Assembly (NCBI GenBank): GCA_030426085.1
Contig: JAUHYW010000093.1
Coordinates: 1-33,273, forward strand
Length of the DNA: 33,273 nucleotides
Direction: 5' to 3'
Source: a bacterium
GTDB taxonomy: Bacteria; Myxococcota_A; Bradymonadia; UBA7976; UBA1532
Positions 7,489 through 16,151 of the stretch are shown here, one piece after another. A program made the translations under genes and the position numbers. The notes beneath the pieces are model-generated. The model saw nothing but the letters and a program-made list of their open reading frames with translations, searched no databases and was not told where the DNA came from. The first letter of the stretch is position 1; the number at the start of each line of letters is the position of its first letter.

Positions 7489-10400
7489 TCAATCGAGCCC
7501 GATCGATCGCACGAGCCGGATCCCGGCCGTCGTCGGCCAGCGCTCGGCGGGGTCGGCGTATCGGTTCGCCACCCGCATGTGGCGCCGAGGCGTGGAGAAC
7601 GCGGCGCCCCGGATCACCATCAACGTGTCGGGCGCCGGCAGATCGCCGGTGAGCGGCAGCAGCCGATGACTGTCGGGGCCGCCCTCGTCCAGCCGCGGGC
7701 CCCCGCGGCGCCACGGCTCGTGGCACCACGTCCGCATGTTGCCCCCCAGCCCCTCGACCCCATATGGGCTGACGTCAGCCGGGAAGCGGTCGGGGTAGGC
7801 GTCGACCGCCAGCACCGCCGCCAGGCGACCCTGGCTGTTCACCACGTTGCCGAACGACTCGTCCGCTCGGTGCCCCCAGGGGCAGGCCCGGCCGTCCACG
7901 CCCCGGGCGGCCTTCTCCCACTCCAGCTCACGGGGCAGCCGCCAGGGCAGGCCCGCGCGGGCGGCGCAGTGCGCGGCGAAGGCGTGGGCCCCGTACCAGT
8001 TCACGTTGGCCACCGGGTGCGCCCGGTCGATCTCGCTGCCCGCCGGCAGGATCCACCGACCCGCGGCATCCTGCTCGTAGAGCGAGGCCGGCTGTCGCCC
8101 GGAGAGCGCCTGGAGCCCGCGGGGCACGTAGCGCTCGGCCTCGTCGCCGCGGCCGTCGGCGACGAGCGCCGCCAGGAAGTCGAGGTAGGCCCCGTGGGTG
8201 ACGGGGCGCTGCTGCATGACGAAGGCGTCGAGGTGGACCACCTGGCGGGGCATGCCGTCGACCACTTCTTCGCCGCCACCAGCGATGAAGGGCCCCGCCG
8301 GCACGTAGATCTCGCCCGGACGCAGACCGCCGAGCGGGGCGTCATCGAGGTGCACCCGGCGCCCCCCGGCCGAGCCATTGCGCCGGATCCGCAGCGGCCA
8401 GCGGGCCGTCGCGCCGTCCGGCCCGCGCCAGGTCACCCGGTAGTCGCCCCGGGCCAGATCGAGCGTCGCCCGCCCGGGGCCCCGCAGCTCGATCGCTTCG
8501 CCGTCGACGAGCAGCCGCCGGCGCTCGACCACCCGGGCCACGCTCACCTGGGCGTCGGCCCGGCTCCACTCGAAGGTCACCCGGAGGTGGGGCGCGAGCG
8601 CCGCCTGCACCCGGGGGTCGTCGGCGTAGACCGCGAGCTGGGACTCGAGCCGGGCGATCGTGTCCCGGTCTTCGGCCTCGTCGGCCTCGGCCAGCCACAC
8701 CAGGAAGGCATCGACGAGGCGCTGGCGGGCCTCGGGCACCGTCCCGATGAGATCGTGCAGCGCGCCCAGCCACCGGCCCTCGAGGCGCCGGGCCTCCTCC
8801 CGCAGCCCGCGGGCGCGATCTTCGTCGGCCCACGGCTCCTCCTTGAGGTGGGCCGGATCCCACGGGTGCAGCCGCCCCAACGCCTCCCGCGCGCTGCGGC
8901 GGATGCGATCGGCCTGGGCCTGCTTGCGGTGGGCCTGGGCCCGGGCCTCCTCGGCCAGAGCCAGCCGGCGCCGACCCTCCACCGCTTCGCACCACCCGTC
9001 CACCGCGCGCACGACCTCGGCCGCGGGGGGCGGCGCGCCGTCACAGAGCGACCGGGCCAGCGCCATCAGCGTCCCGATGGCCTCGTCGACCCCGGTGCGG
9101 GCGGCGGCGCACACCGCCGGGGCGGGGTGCATGCCGGCGGTGCGGTCGGTCAGCGGCGGGAGGTGCTCGGCCACCCCCTGCACGAGGCGCCCGAAGCCGG
9201 CCATGTCCTGCGCGGCGCTGGCCTCGGGCGCGTCGTCGTCCCGCCGGGTCGCGAGCGTCCACCCCCCGAGCAGCGCCCGCCCCCCGGCGATGCTGATGCG
9301 ATCGGGGTGCACCGCGCGGTGCACGATGCTGCGGCCGTGGGCGTAGGCCAGGGCTTCGGCGAGCCCGCTCAGGCCATTGCCCAGGGTGATCAGGGCCTCG
9401 AAGGGATCGCGGGTCTCGTCCACCAGCGCGGCCAGCGCCGCCTCGAGCGTGCGGGCGTCTTCGTGTCGGTCGACCACCTGCCAGTAGCAGCCACCGTGGT
9501 CCCGCCCCCGGGCCCGGACGGGGATGATGCGGTCGTGGCACAGCCCGAGGTCGAGCGCGCTCCAACGGGTGCCGGGGAAGGCCGCGTCGATCGCCGCGGT
9601 GCGCGCGGCGTCGAAGCGCTCGACCACCACCTGCATCGGACGACCGGCCGGATCGAGGCGGCGGTTGTCGGTGGCGAGGTGTCGGGCGCAGCCGCCCCGG
9701 TCGTCGATCACCGGGCCGAGGACGAAGCGCCGGCCCAGCCGGGAGCCGTCGTCGTTCAGCGCGTCGGACAGCTCCTGGATGAAGTGCCGCACGCTGGCGT
9801 GGCGCATGTCGGGGTCGACGGCGGTGGCCCGCTCGAGGATCGCCTGCACGTCGCTGGCGCAGCGCAGGGCGACGTCGCCCACTCCGGTCATCACCGCGTG
9901 GGCCCAGCGGCTGCCGAGGGCCTCGGGGTCGAGATCGGGGTGCTGCTCGGCGAACAGGATGTACTGCGCCGAGCGTCCGAGCCCGAAGATATCCGACCGG
10001 TGGTCGGCCTGCCGCAGATCGGCGAGCGCCTCGGGGGCGGCGAAGGCCACCGAGGCCAGCCGGCCGGTGGCCTCGCTCGCGCCGGGGTGGTGCAGCAGAT
10101 CGAAGTCGGCCAGCCGCGGCCGCCCATCGGCCCCGAGCAGGATGTTCTCCGGCTTGACGTCCCGGTGCCACACCTCGTGGGCGTGGCTCGCCGCGAGCCC
10201 CTCGGCGGCGCCGATCAGCGCGTCGAGCGCGGCCCGGCCGACGAGCCGCCGCTCGGAGACGGCCCGATGCAGGTCACCGCCCGGAAGGTACTCCATCCAG
10301 TAGTAGAACGGGGTCGCGTCATCGTCCGGGGAGCACGAGTCGAACACCCGCACCAGGTTGGGGTGGCTCATGCGATACAGGTGCCGGGCGCCCCGGATGA

Positions 10401-10920
10401 GGCGCTTGCGGCCGGCGTCGTCGAGCGGGTGCTTGTGGATCTTGAGGGCGACCTCCTGGCTCTCGTGGCGGGTGTCGGTCGCCCGCCACACCAGCGAGAA
10501 CAGGCTGTCGGAGAGCACCTCGATCAGTTCGAAGCGGTCCTCGAAGACGACCCCCGGGCTGAAGCGGCTCGGCTCGATGGGGCGGGGCGCGTCCGAGGCT
10601 GCCTCGAAGCGATCGAACCACGCATCGTATGCCATTGCGCGGTATGTGTGTAATTGGAGGTTGTCGGTGGGATCGGGCACCCGATCGATCATCGCCGTCA
10701 GCACCCCCACGATGGAGGGCGGCGGGCCCCAGTGGGCGTTGAGGGCGATCACATCGGCGTGGAACTGGTCCCGGGGGCGATCGTGGCGGGCCAGCGTGCT
10801 GCGCAGGGCCGGAGAGAGCGAGGCGAGGATGAGCTCCCGACGGCCGGGGGCGAGCAGATCCCAGCGCGCCGCGATCTCCACCATCGCATCGAGAGCATCC
10901 AGCGGTAACGCCCCGCCCAT
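7489..10920 (-). CDS. Multidomain Ser/Thr kinase: EAD-like N-terminus, kinase, pseudokinase, FGE-sulfatase-like C-terminus
   Basis: An 1143-residue protein with no signal or clear membrane helix. Residues 1-105 resemble an effector-associated adaptor domain (QFHADVIALN at 52-61). Residues 128-390 are a Hanks-type kinase: VALK with K160, HRDVKPEN with catalytic D254, APE near 295; the DFG motif reads DFD (272-274). Residues 430-600 look like a second kinase fold with HRA at 534-536, lacking the catalytic Asp, hence a probable pseudokinase. A charged helical segment (about 640-760) and a PEGA-like beta domain (about 780-860) follow. From about 867 to the end is an FGE/SUMF1-type domain (EIYVPAGPF, PVANVNWYGAHAF, RLPRELEWEKAARG, NMRTWC) without the usual C-terminal catalytic Cys pair. 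It is encoded alone. Confidence 0.9.
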   Translation of the reverse strand: MGGALPLDALDAMVEIAARWDLLAPGRRELILASLSPALRSTLARHDRPRDQFHADVIALNAHWGPPPSIVGVLTAMIDRVPDPTDNLQLHTYRAMAYDAWFDRFEAASDAPRPIEPSRFSPGVVFEDRFELIEVLSDSLFSLVWRATDTRHESQEVALKIHKHPLDDAGRKRLIRGARHLYRMSHPNLVRVFDSCSPDDDATPFYYWMEYLPGGDLHRAVSERRLVGRAALDALIGAAEGLAASHAHEVWHRDVKPENILLGADGRPRLADFDLLHHPGASEATGRLASVAFAAPEALADLRQADHRSDIFGLGRSAQYILFAEQHPDLDPEALGSRWAHAVMTGVGDVALRCASDVQAILERATAVDPDMRHASVRHFIQELSDALNDDGSRLGRRFVLGPVIDDRGGCARHLATDNRRLDPAGRPMQVVVERFDAARTAAIDAAFPGTRWSALDLGLCHDRIIPVRARGRDHGGCYWQVVDRHEDARTLEAALAALVDETRDPFEALITLGNGLSGLAEALAYAHGRSIVHRAVHPDRISIAGGRALLGGWTLATRRDDDAPEASAAQDMAGFGRLVQGVAEHLPPLTDRTAGMHPAPAVCAAARTGVDEAIGTLMALARSLCDGAPPPAAEVVRAVDGWCEAVEGRRRLALAEEARAQAHRKQAQADRIRRSAREALGRLHPWDPAHLKEEPWADEDRARGLREEARRLEGRWLGALHDLIGTVPEARQRLVDAFLVWLAEADEAEDRDTIARLESQLAVYADDPRVQAALAPHLRVTFEWSRADAQVSVARVVERRRLLVDGEAIELRGPGRATLDLARGDYRVTWRGPDGATARWPLRIRRNGSAGGRRVHLDDAPLGGLRPGEIYVPAGPFIAGGGEEVVDGMPRQVVHLDAFVMQQRPVTHGAYLDFLAALVADGRGDEAERYVPRGLQALSGRQPASLYEQDAAGRWILPAGSEIDRAHPVANVNWYGAHAFAAHCAARAGLPWRLPRELEWEKAARGVDGRACPWGHRADESFGNVVNSQGRLAAVLAVDAYPDRFPADVSPYGVEGLGGNMRTWCHEPWRRGGPRLDEGGPDSHRLLPLTGDLPAPDTLMVIRGAAFSTPRRHMRVANRYADPAERWPTTAGIRLVRSIGLD

Positions 10921-11052
10921 GTCGACCCCGTCTCGCCTGGCAAACTGTCACCTCATCGTCGACATGGTGCCATCGATCCGGCCGTCGTCCAAGGGAAAAT
11001 TCGACGCCCGGGAGCGAAATACACATGTAATGGGGTGCCATGGACGGAGGTG
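10921..11052 (-). promoter_or_regulatory. Kinase upstream region with two ATGGCACC octamers
   Basis: Read on the minus strand, ATGGCACC occurs at 11041-11034 and 10973-10966, 68 bases apart, upstream of the kinase ATG. The same octamer forms one arm of the inverted repeat at 7262-7282 beyond the kinase stop. A stretch near 10998-11031 is AT-richer than its surroundings. A role as a regulator site is inference. Confidence 0.3.
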
Positions 11053-12054
11053 TTATGCACCCCCGACCTCCCGACGCTCGACCTCGTGATGCTCGGCGCA
11101 GGTGGCTTCGATCTCGACGGTGCGATCGAGCAGCAGCGGCGAGGCCCCGTCCGGCAGGCAGATGTGTTGCTGACAGGTGTAGCCCTCCCGACACCCGGCG
11201 GTCGCGTCGCAGGTGCGATACCACGCCTCCAGCTCGACCCCGTCCCGCTCGGTCTCGACGAGCGCCATCGTCTCCGGCGGCTCCACGCCGCCCGCCACGT
11301 CGATGGCGCCCCCGTCGAGCACGCAATAACCCCCGGGCAGCGGGCCGTCAAGGTCGGCGAGCAGGCAGGTGCCCCCAGGGCCGCAGGCCGGATCGCCCTC
11401 GCCGGTGCACGCCGCGCCCACCCGCACCTCATAGGTCTCGTCGAGCGGGTATTCCGGCAGGGGCACGCCGCAGCGCAGGGGCAGCTCGACGAGGCCGTAG
11501 CCCGGGGTGACCGGGCGGGCGAGCGGGGTGGCGTCGGCGGCGAGGGATCCCCGGGCGTAATACACGAGCTGCGAGGGGCCGCCGCCGACCAGCTCGCCGA
11601 CGTCGAAGCGGGCGTCGCCGTCGCGATCCTCGTAGACCAGCAGCACGCCGTAGCTCAGGCCGTCGGCGGTGGTGTGCACGTCGGCGGGCGGCGCGGCGAA
11701 GACGTTGAGGTCGAAGTACCCCGGGAAGCGCACGGCGACGGCGATGGACGCCTGCTCGACCAGCGCCGCGTCGGGGGCGATGCCTTCGATGCGATCGAAG
11801 CCTTCGATGACGGTGCTCTCGGTGCCGGGCACCCGCTGGGCGGTGGGGTCGTATGGCAGCCAGAAGACGCCCGCCCGCAGGGCGAAGACATAGACCGGCT
11901 CGGCGCCGCTGCTGGCGAGCTGGCCCGAGTAGGCGAACAGCGGCTCGCCCCGGTAGCGCGCGTCGAGCAGCCCGTCGCCGCAGCCCCCGAGGGACGCAGC
12001 GAGGAGCAGCGCGAGCGACGCGCGCCGGGTGGCATGGATCGAGCTGCGCGCCAT
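11053..12054 (-). CDS. Unknown Cys-rich lipoprotein of the caspase operon
   Basis: A 333-residue protein. The ATG at 12054 overlaps the caspase stop (ATGA). Signal ATRRASLALLLAASLGGC ends in lipobox LGGC. The N-terminal half is beta-rich with an acidic loop DRDGDARFDVGEL that resembles a calcium-binding EF-like or dockerin-like loop. The C-terminal half has repeated Cys motifs (CTGEGDPACGPGGTCLL, then CDATAGCREGYTCQQHIC), a pattern common in myxobacterial surface lipoproteins. I do not recognise a named family. As the last gene of the sigma / anti-sigma / caspase operon it is a likely envelope partner of the caspase-barrel protein. Confidence 0.82.
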   Translation of the reverse strand: MARSSIHATRRASLALLLAASLGGCGDGLLDARYRGEPLFAYSGQLASSGAEPVYVFALRAGVFWLPYDPTAQRVPGTESTVIEGFDRIEGIAPDAALVEQASIAVAVRFPGYFDLNVFAAPPADVHTTADGLSYGVLLVYEDRDGDARFDVGELVGGGPSQLVYYARGSLAADATPLARPVTPGYGLVELPLRCGVPLPEYPLDETYEVRVGAACTGEGDPACGPGGTCLLADLDGPLPGGYCVLDGGAIDVAGGVEPPETMALVETERDGVELEAWYRTCDATAGCREGYTCQQHICLPDGASPLLLDRTVEIEATCAEHHEVERREVGGA

Positions 12055-13607
12055 CAGAACCGCACCCCCGGGCCGAGCGCGCCGAAGGCGCCGAAGCGGG
12101 TGTCCACCCGATCGCCGATCCGCGCGCCGTTGTCGATGCGGGCCACCCGGACGAGCTGGGTCACCGGGCCGCCCTCGAGCCGCAGGTAGACGCGCTCGCC
12201 GAGGTTCGCCTCGATCAGCACCAGCCCCGACAGCGCCAGCCCCCACGAGGCGGGGGTCGGGGCGCCAGCCTGCTCGACGTCCTGAGTCCGGTGCACCCCC
12301 TCGACGAGCAGCCCCAGGCCGGCGCTGAAGCCCGGTCGGTCGAGTATGCGGGCGATGCTCAGCCCCATGGCGTAGCTGCGCACCACGCCGTCGAGCCCTT
12401 CCGTGGCCCGGCTGTGCCCGAAGCGGGCCCGCACGCCGAGGGTCGCCCAGGGCAGCGTCAGGTCGTAGCCCAACCCGGCCCCGGCGGTGAGGCGGTGGCC
12501 ATCGAGCACCGGGCCGTGCACCGTGCCCCCGGCGTAGAGCCCGTGGGCCGCGCCGTCCCCGCCCTTGCGCACCAGCCGGGCGTAGGCCACCCGCCGCCCG
12601 GCGCGCTCGGCGAGGCCCACCGAGGCGCCGGCCTCCACCTCGACCCGATACTCTTCGTAATGATCGGGGAAGCGGGCCTGCACGAAGTAGTCCCCGGCGG
12701 GCAGGCTGATGGGCGTGCTCGGTCGATCGGTGGTCAGCTCGGCCCGCAGCGGGCCGTCGTCGGCGCCGTCCCGCACCAGGAAGGTCGTCGCCGCGTGCAG
12801 CACCAGCCGCCCGGTGTCGCGCACGCCGTCCAGCCGGGTCATCACGAAGTCGCCCCGCCCCTTGATGTCATAGGCATACGTCGGGTGCTGGAGCTGGCGG
12901 GTGCGACCGCTCGAAGCCAGCGTGCGCCGCGCCGCATAGGCATAGGCTTCGCTCAGGGTCACCCGGGCGTCGCCGTCCTCGTCCCCCGCCCCGACGAGCC
13001 CGGCGACGAGGTGGTGGGTGAAGAACGACCCCCCCAGCCGCTCGGACTCATGGCTGTCTTCGCCGGCCGCCGAGCTGGTCATGATGGCCAGCCCCTCGAC
13101 CTCGATGCGGTCGTCCAGCTCGATGTCGAACGCCTCGTCGACCACCCGGGCGCCCTTCACCCGGGTCGCCCCGCCCGAGCGGCAGCCGTCGAGGACCAGG
13201 GCCCGCACCCGGGCCGGCGAGCCGGCGACGATGGCCTGGAGCTCGTCGTACTTCAGCGTCGTGCCCGCCAGGTGCAGCCCCTCGGCGTCGGCGTGGCCCG
13301 AGTAGTACACGATCAGCGCGGTGTCGTCGGCCCCGTCGCGGCGGATGCGGGCGTTGAGGGCGTGCAGCGTCGCCCGCACCGCCTCGGCCTGCTCGCCGCG
13401 CACCTCGATGTAGTCGCTCGGCGCCACCCCGCCCAGCCGGCGCATCACCCCGCCGAAGCGCTCGGCGTCCCGCTCGGCGTAGCGCAGCGACAGCTCGCCG
13501 GGCAGGCCGTGGTTGTTGCCGATGGCCACGACCACCGTGCGGGCCGCGGCCGGGGTCACCAAGAGCGCGCCGGCCGCGATCACGAGGCTCGCGAGCGCCC
13601 GGCGCAT
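12054..13607 (-). CDS. Secreted caspase-family (C14) protein with C-terminal outer-membrane barrel
   Basis: A 517-residue protein. ATG 13607 overlaps the upstream stop and gives a clean Sec signal (LLVTPAAA, cut near 22). Residues 24-260 are a caspase-like domain: VVVAIGNN, YYSGHAD with H105, LVLDGCRSGG with C142, then SSAAGEDSHESERLGGSFFT and an acidic DEDGDARVTLSEA loop. The His-Cys dyad is intact. Residues about 265-350 form a beta-sandwich, PEGA-like linker (LPAGDYFVQARFP). Residues about 355-517 alternate polar and hydrophobic residues with Gly and aromatics and end in GVRF, the C-terminal Phe typical of outer-membrane barrels. A caspase tethered to an outer-membrane barrel suggests periplasmic or surface proteolysis; substrate unknown. 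The frame extends upstream, but that part overlaps the anti-sigma gene. Confidence 0.88.
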   Translation of the reverse strand: MRRALASLVIAAGALLVTPAAARTVVVAIGNNHGLPGELSLRYAERDAERFGGVMRRLGGVAPSDYIEVRGEQAEAVRATLHALNARIRRDGADDTALIVYYSGHADAEGLHLAGTTLKYDELQAIVAGSPARVRALVLDGCRSGGATRVKGARVVDEAFDIELDDRIEVEGLAIMTSSAAGEDSHESERLGGSFFTHHLVAGLVGAGDEDGDARVTLSEAYAYAARRTLASSGRTRQLQHPTYAYDIKGRGDFVMTRLDGVRDTGRLVLHAATTFLVRDGADDGPLRAELTTDRPSTPISLPAGDYFVQARFPDHYEEYRVEVEAGASVGLAERAGRRVAYARLVRKGGDGAAHGLYAGGTVHGPVLDGHRLTAGAGLGYDLTLPWATLGVRARFGHSRATEGLDGVVRSYAMGLSIARILDRPGFSAGLGLLVEGVHRTQDVEQAGAPTPASWGLALSGLVLIEANLGERVYLRLEGGPVTQLVRVARIDNGARIGDRVDTRFGAFGALGPGVRF

Positions 13608-14416
13608 CACGGCTTCGATCGCTTTTCGAGGGTGAAGCCGGCCGTGCGGCAGGCGGCGTCGGCGGTCGCGAGGCCCGCGTTGGTCGGTTTGAGCTGCTTC
13701 GAAGCGAACGCCTGAGGGCACCACACGAGCCAGATGCGCTCCTGCCCGACCGAGTCGTCGAGCACCGCCGAGCCGGGCAGCGAGCGATCGTCGCGCAGGG
13801 TGCCGTGGGCCGCGACCGAGCGCCCGTCGGCGGGGAAGTACGGGAAGAGCTGCCCCCCGGCCTCGACCCCGACGACCATGACGTGGCCCGGCCCTTCGGG
13901 CAGGTTGTCGACGACGAAGCGCAGGCGGTCGCCGGCGGTCGCGCTGTCGCCCGAGACGAGCGCGGTGACCGCGTCGCCCCGGGCCCGGAAGACCTCCAGC
14001 GCGAGGGCGCCCTTGGTGAGCACGACGTCGCCCGGATCCTCGACCCCGGGCCGGGCGAGGAAGACGACCGCCGCCGCCGCCGCCGCGAGGGCGAGGCCGC
14101 CGAAGAGCCACTGCCCCAGCGAGAAGCGGCGCCGGGGGGCCGGCCGGGGGGCGTCGGCCGCCGCCTCGGTCCCGCTCCGGGCCTCGGCGGCGTCGAGCCC
14201 CTGGCGGATGCGGGCCAGCATCGCCTGGGGCCGGGCCTGGGGCATCGCGTCGAAGCCGGCGCGCCGGGCCTCCACGAGCGCGGCGTTGGCCGGATCGGCC
14301 GCCATCCACGCCTCGACCGCGGCCGCCTCTTCGGGGTCGGCGTCGCCGGTGACGTAGGCGTCGAGGGTCAGCTCCGAGGGGCCCTCGGCGATGCGCGGAT
14401 CGAACGGATCGTTCAT
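13607..14416 (-). CDS. Membrane anti-sigma-like protein with DUF4384-like C-terminal domain
   Basis: A 269-residue protein. Residues 1-85 are acidic and helical (LTLDAYVTGDADPEEAAAVE, then EAWMAADPANAALVEARR), the pattern of anti-sigma N-termini, but without the HxxxCxxC zinc motif. One transmembrane helix lies at about 100-121. The C-terminal part is extracytoplasmic and beta-rich (GDRLRFVVDNLPEGPGHVMV, then LFPYFPADG), resembling DUF4384, a domain often found with caspase-like proteins. It ends with two Cys (WCPQAF, AACRTAG). It lies 94 bases after the sigma gene and overlaps the caspase start. The likely role is holding the ECF sigma inactive until an envelope signal is sensed. Confidence 0.82.
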   Translation of the reverse strand: MNDPFDPRIAEGPSELTLDAYVTGDADPEEAAAVEAWMAADPANAALVEARRAGFDAMPQARPQAMLARIRQGLDAAEARSGTEAAADAPRPAPRRRFSLGQWLFGGLALAAAAAAVVFLARPGVEDPGDVVLTKGALALEVFRARGDAVTALVSGDSATAGDRLRFVVDNLPEGPGHVMVVGVEAGGQLFPYFPADGRSVAAHGTLRDDRSLPGSAVLDDSVGQERIWLVWCPQAFASKQLKPTNAGLATADAACRTAGFTLEKRSKP

Positions 14417-14510
14417 GGTGAGTACCTCGCTGCTGACCTTTGAACCCGCCAGTTCGGTATCCGGGCAGATTTTTCTGCGGGGTTCGTGCGAATTCTGCGC
14501 GGCGCCCGGA

Positions 14511-15020
14511 TCACGGCCGCCTCGGCTCCCCGGCGGGGGCGTCCGCGAGGCGCGCGCGGGCCCAGCGGGTGAAGCGATCGCAGAGGTTGCCCACCGTGCG
14601 CCGGGAGACGCCGAGCACCCGGGCCGCCTCGGCGTGGCTCATGCCGTCGATGTAGACCGCCACCGCCGCCCGGGCCTGCTGCGCGTCGGCCTCGGCGAGC
14701 AGCCCCCGCAGCACGGTCATCTTCTGCGGGTCGCGGGCGACGCTGGTCGGGGCGACCTCGGCCTTGCGCGCGTCGAGCAACGCCCGGCGGCGCTTCGAGT
14801 CGCGGATCATGTTGAGGCAGTAGTTGGTCGTGATCCGATACAGCCAGGTCGACGGGCGGGCCTCGGCCACGAAGCGATCACCGGCCTTCATCGCCCGGAT
14901 GAAGACCTCCTGCGTCGCCTCTTCGGCGGCGTGGGGGTTGCCGAGGATCTGGAGGGCCCGCCGGTAGACCATCGGGCCGTACTGGCGGAAGAGCGTGTCG
15001 AGGTCCACGTCGAGGGGCAT
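14511..15020 (-). CDS. ECF-type RNA polymerase sigma factor
   Basis: A 169-residue protein starting MPLDVDLDTLFRQYGPMVYR, the usual ECF length. Region 2 runs to about residue 75, with AEEATQEVFIRAMKAGDRF and WLYRITTNYCLNMIRDSKRR. Region 4 is in the C-terminal third, with YIDGMSHAEAARVLGVSRRT as the helix-turn-helix. The ATG at 15020 is the first codon that preserves region 2; a frame continuing upstream has no sigma-like sequence. It heads the operon with the anti-sigma-like, caspase and lipoprotein genes and presumably drives its own operon. A weak -10-like TACAGT on the minus strand (15072-15067) lies 47 bases before the start. Confidence 0.92.
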   Translation of the reverse strand: MPLDVDLDTLFRQYGPMVYRRALQILGNPHAAEEATQEVFIRAMKAGDRFVAEARPSTWLYRITTNYCLNMIRDSKRRRALLDARKAEVAPTSVARDPQKMTVLRGLLAEADAQQARAAVAVYIDGMSHAEAARVLGVSRRTVGNLCDRFTRWARARLADAPAGEPRRP

Positions 15021-15125
15021 ACACTCACCGGCCCGCCGGGCGGGCGCGCGTCCTGAACAGCCTCGGACTGTAGCACGACCGACGCCCGGGTCGAACGGCG
15101 CGGGCGAGGCGGGCCCGGCCAGGAA

Positions 15126-15184
15126 AACCGGCACCCGGTTGCCCGTTCTCCGCGGTCGGCGGGTTCCACGGACGAGAGCGCTCT
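15126..15184. promoter_or_regulatory. Divergent promoter region with two inverted repeats
   Basis: Between the divergent sigma (minus) and cytochrome (plus) operons lie AACCGG-CAC-CCGGTT (15126-15140) and the perfect palindrome AGAGCGCTCT (15175-15184). On the minus strand GGAAC (15166-15162) resembles an ECF -35 box. No clear plus-strand -35/-10 pair is seen. Operator status is inference. Confidence 0.35.
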
Positions 15185-15209
15185 GCGCGCCGCCCGAGGA
15201 GGCTGCCCC

Positions 15210-16151
15210 GTGTCCCCCCTGCCCGCCGCCGACATCCGGATCGATATTGCCCCGGCCCCGAGCGCGCCCCACCCGCCGCACCGCCGCCGGATCCGGCTCG
15301 GGCGGGTGCTGTGGGCCGCCTTCGGGGTCGCGGCGATCGGGGTCGCGGTGGGCACCATCGCGCTCGGCTGGGGCTACTACGCGCTGCCGGCAGTCGCCCG
15401 CCCGTGGGATCCGCTGCACGATACGCTCGGCGCCGGCGGCGAGTGGGGCCACGCGCTGGGCATGGTCGGATCGGGGCTGATGCTGGGCAACCTGCTCTAC
15501 CTCGTGCGCCGCCGCTGGGCCCGCTTCGGCCGGCTGGGATCGGTGCAGGCGTGGCTCGCCTTCCACGTCGCGGCGGGCACCGGCGGGGTGGCGCTGGTGC
15601 TGGCCCACAGCGGCGGCGACTTCACCAACCCCATCGCCCGGGTCTCGACGATCGCCGCGGTCGTGGTGCTGGTGACCGGGGTGCTCGGGCGCTGGATCTA
15701 CGGCCAGGTGTCCCGGGGCGACGACGGCGAGGCGGCCTCCGAAGGCGAGCTCGTCGGGCGGCTGCGGGCGGCGCTGCACGGGCTCGACCCCCGGCTGTGG
15801 GACGCCTCCGAGGCGACCCACGCGGCGCTCTCGGGGCTGCTGCCGCCCCCGGTGACCGGCCCTTGGGCCGCCGCCCGCATGCTGCCGGCCAGCCCCGTCG
15901 TCGCGCTGCGGCTGGCGGTGGTCGGGCGCCGCCTGCGCCGCCGGCTGACCGCCGAGCTGGGCCCGACCGACGCCCGAGCGGTGATGGCCGCCGCCCGCGC
16001 CGCCGTCGCCTATCGCCGGGCCGCCCGCCGCCAGCAGGGGTTCAAGGCCCTCATCGGGAGCTGGCGCAGCGTGCACCGCATCGCCACCTTCGTCCTCATC
16101 CTGACCCTCGTGGCCCACGTGGTGACGCTGTACGTCGTGGGGGGTGTGTGA
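15210..16151 (+). CDS. Polytopic membrane protein, probable haem-b electron-transfer subunit
   Basis: A 313-residue protein with a GTG start preceded by GAGGAGG. It has about five membrane helices (residues about 33-58, 78-99, 113-134, 146-168, 288-310) and a charged cytoplasmic-type loop between the fourth and fifth. Membrane-embedded or near-membrane His residues suit bis-His b-haem ligation: H81, H119, H133, H289 and H303. No close named family is recognised; ferric-reductase-like or cytochrome b561-like folds have similar layouts. Its stop overlaps the start of the 23-haem cytochrome. The position suggests it passes electrons from the quinone pool to the periplasmic cytochromes. Confidence 0.75.
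   Translation: MSPLPAADIRIDIAPAPSAPHPPHRRRIRLGRVLWAAFGVAAIGVAVGTIALGWGYYALPAVARPWDPLHDTLGAGGEWGHALGMVGSGLMLGNLLYLVRRRWARFGRLGSVQAWLAFHVAAGTGGVALVLAHSGGDFTNPIARVSTIAAVVVLVTGVLGRWIYGQVSRGDDGEAASEGELVGRLRAALHGLDPRLWDASEATHAALSGLLPPPVTGPWAAARMLPASPVVALRLAVVGRRLRRRLTAELGPTDARAVMAAARAAVAYRRAARRQQGFKALIGSWRSVHRIATFVLILTLVAHVVTLYVVGGV

Noticed and set aside
7579-10653. A 1024-codon open frame on the plus strand opposite the large kinase
   Set aside because: It is an antisense shadow of a GC-rich gene: Pro/Gly/Arg/His-rich, with no motif. The opposite strand encodes clear kinase and FGE-like domains.
11853-13715. A 620-codon plus-strand open frame opposite the caspase operon
   Set aside because: Low-complexity Arg/Pro/Gly/His sequence without domains. 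The minus strand has the caspase dyad and coupled starts.
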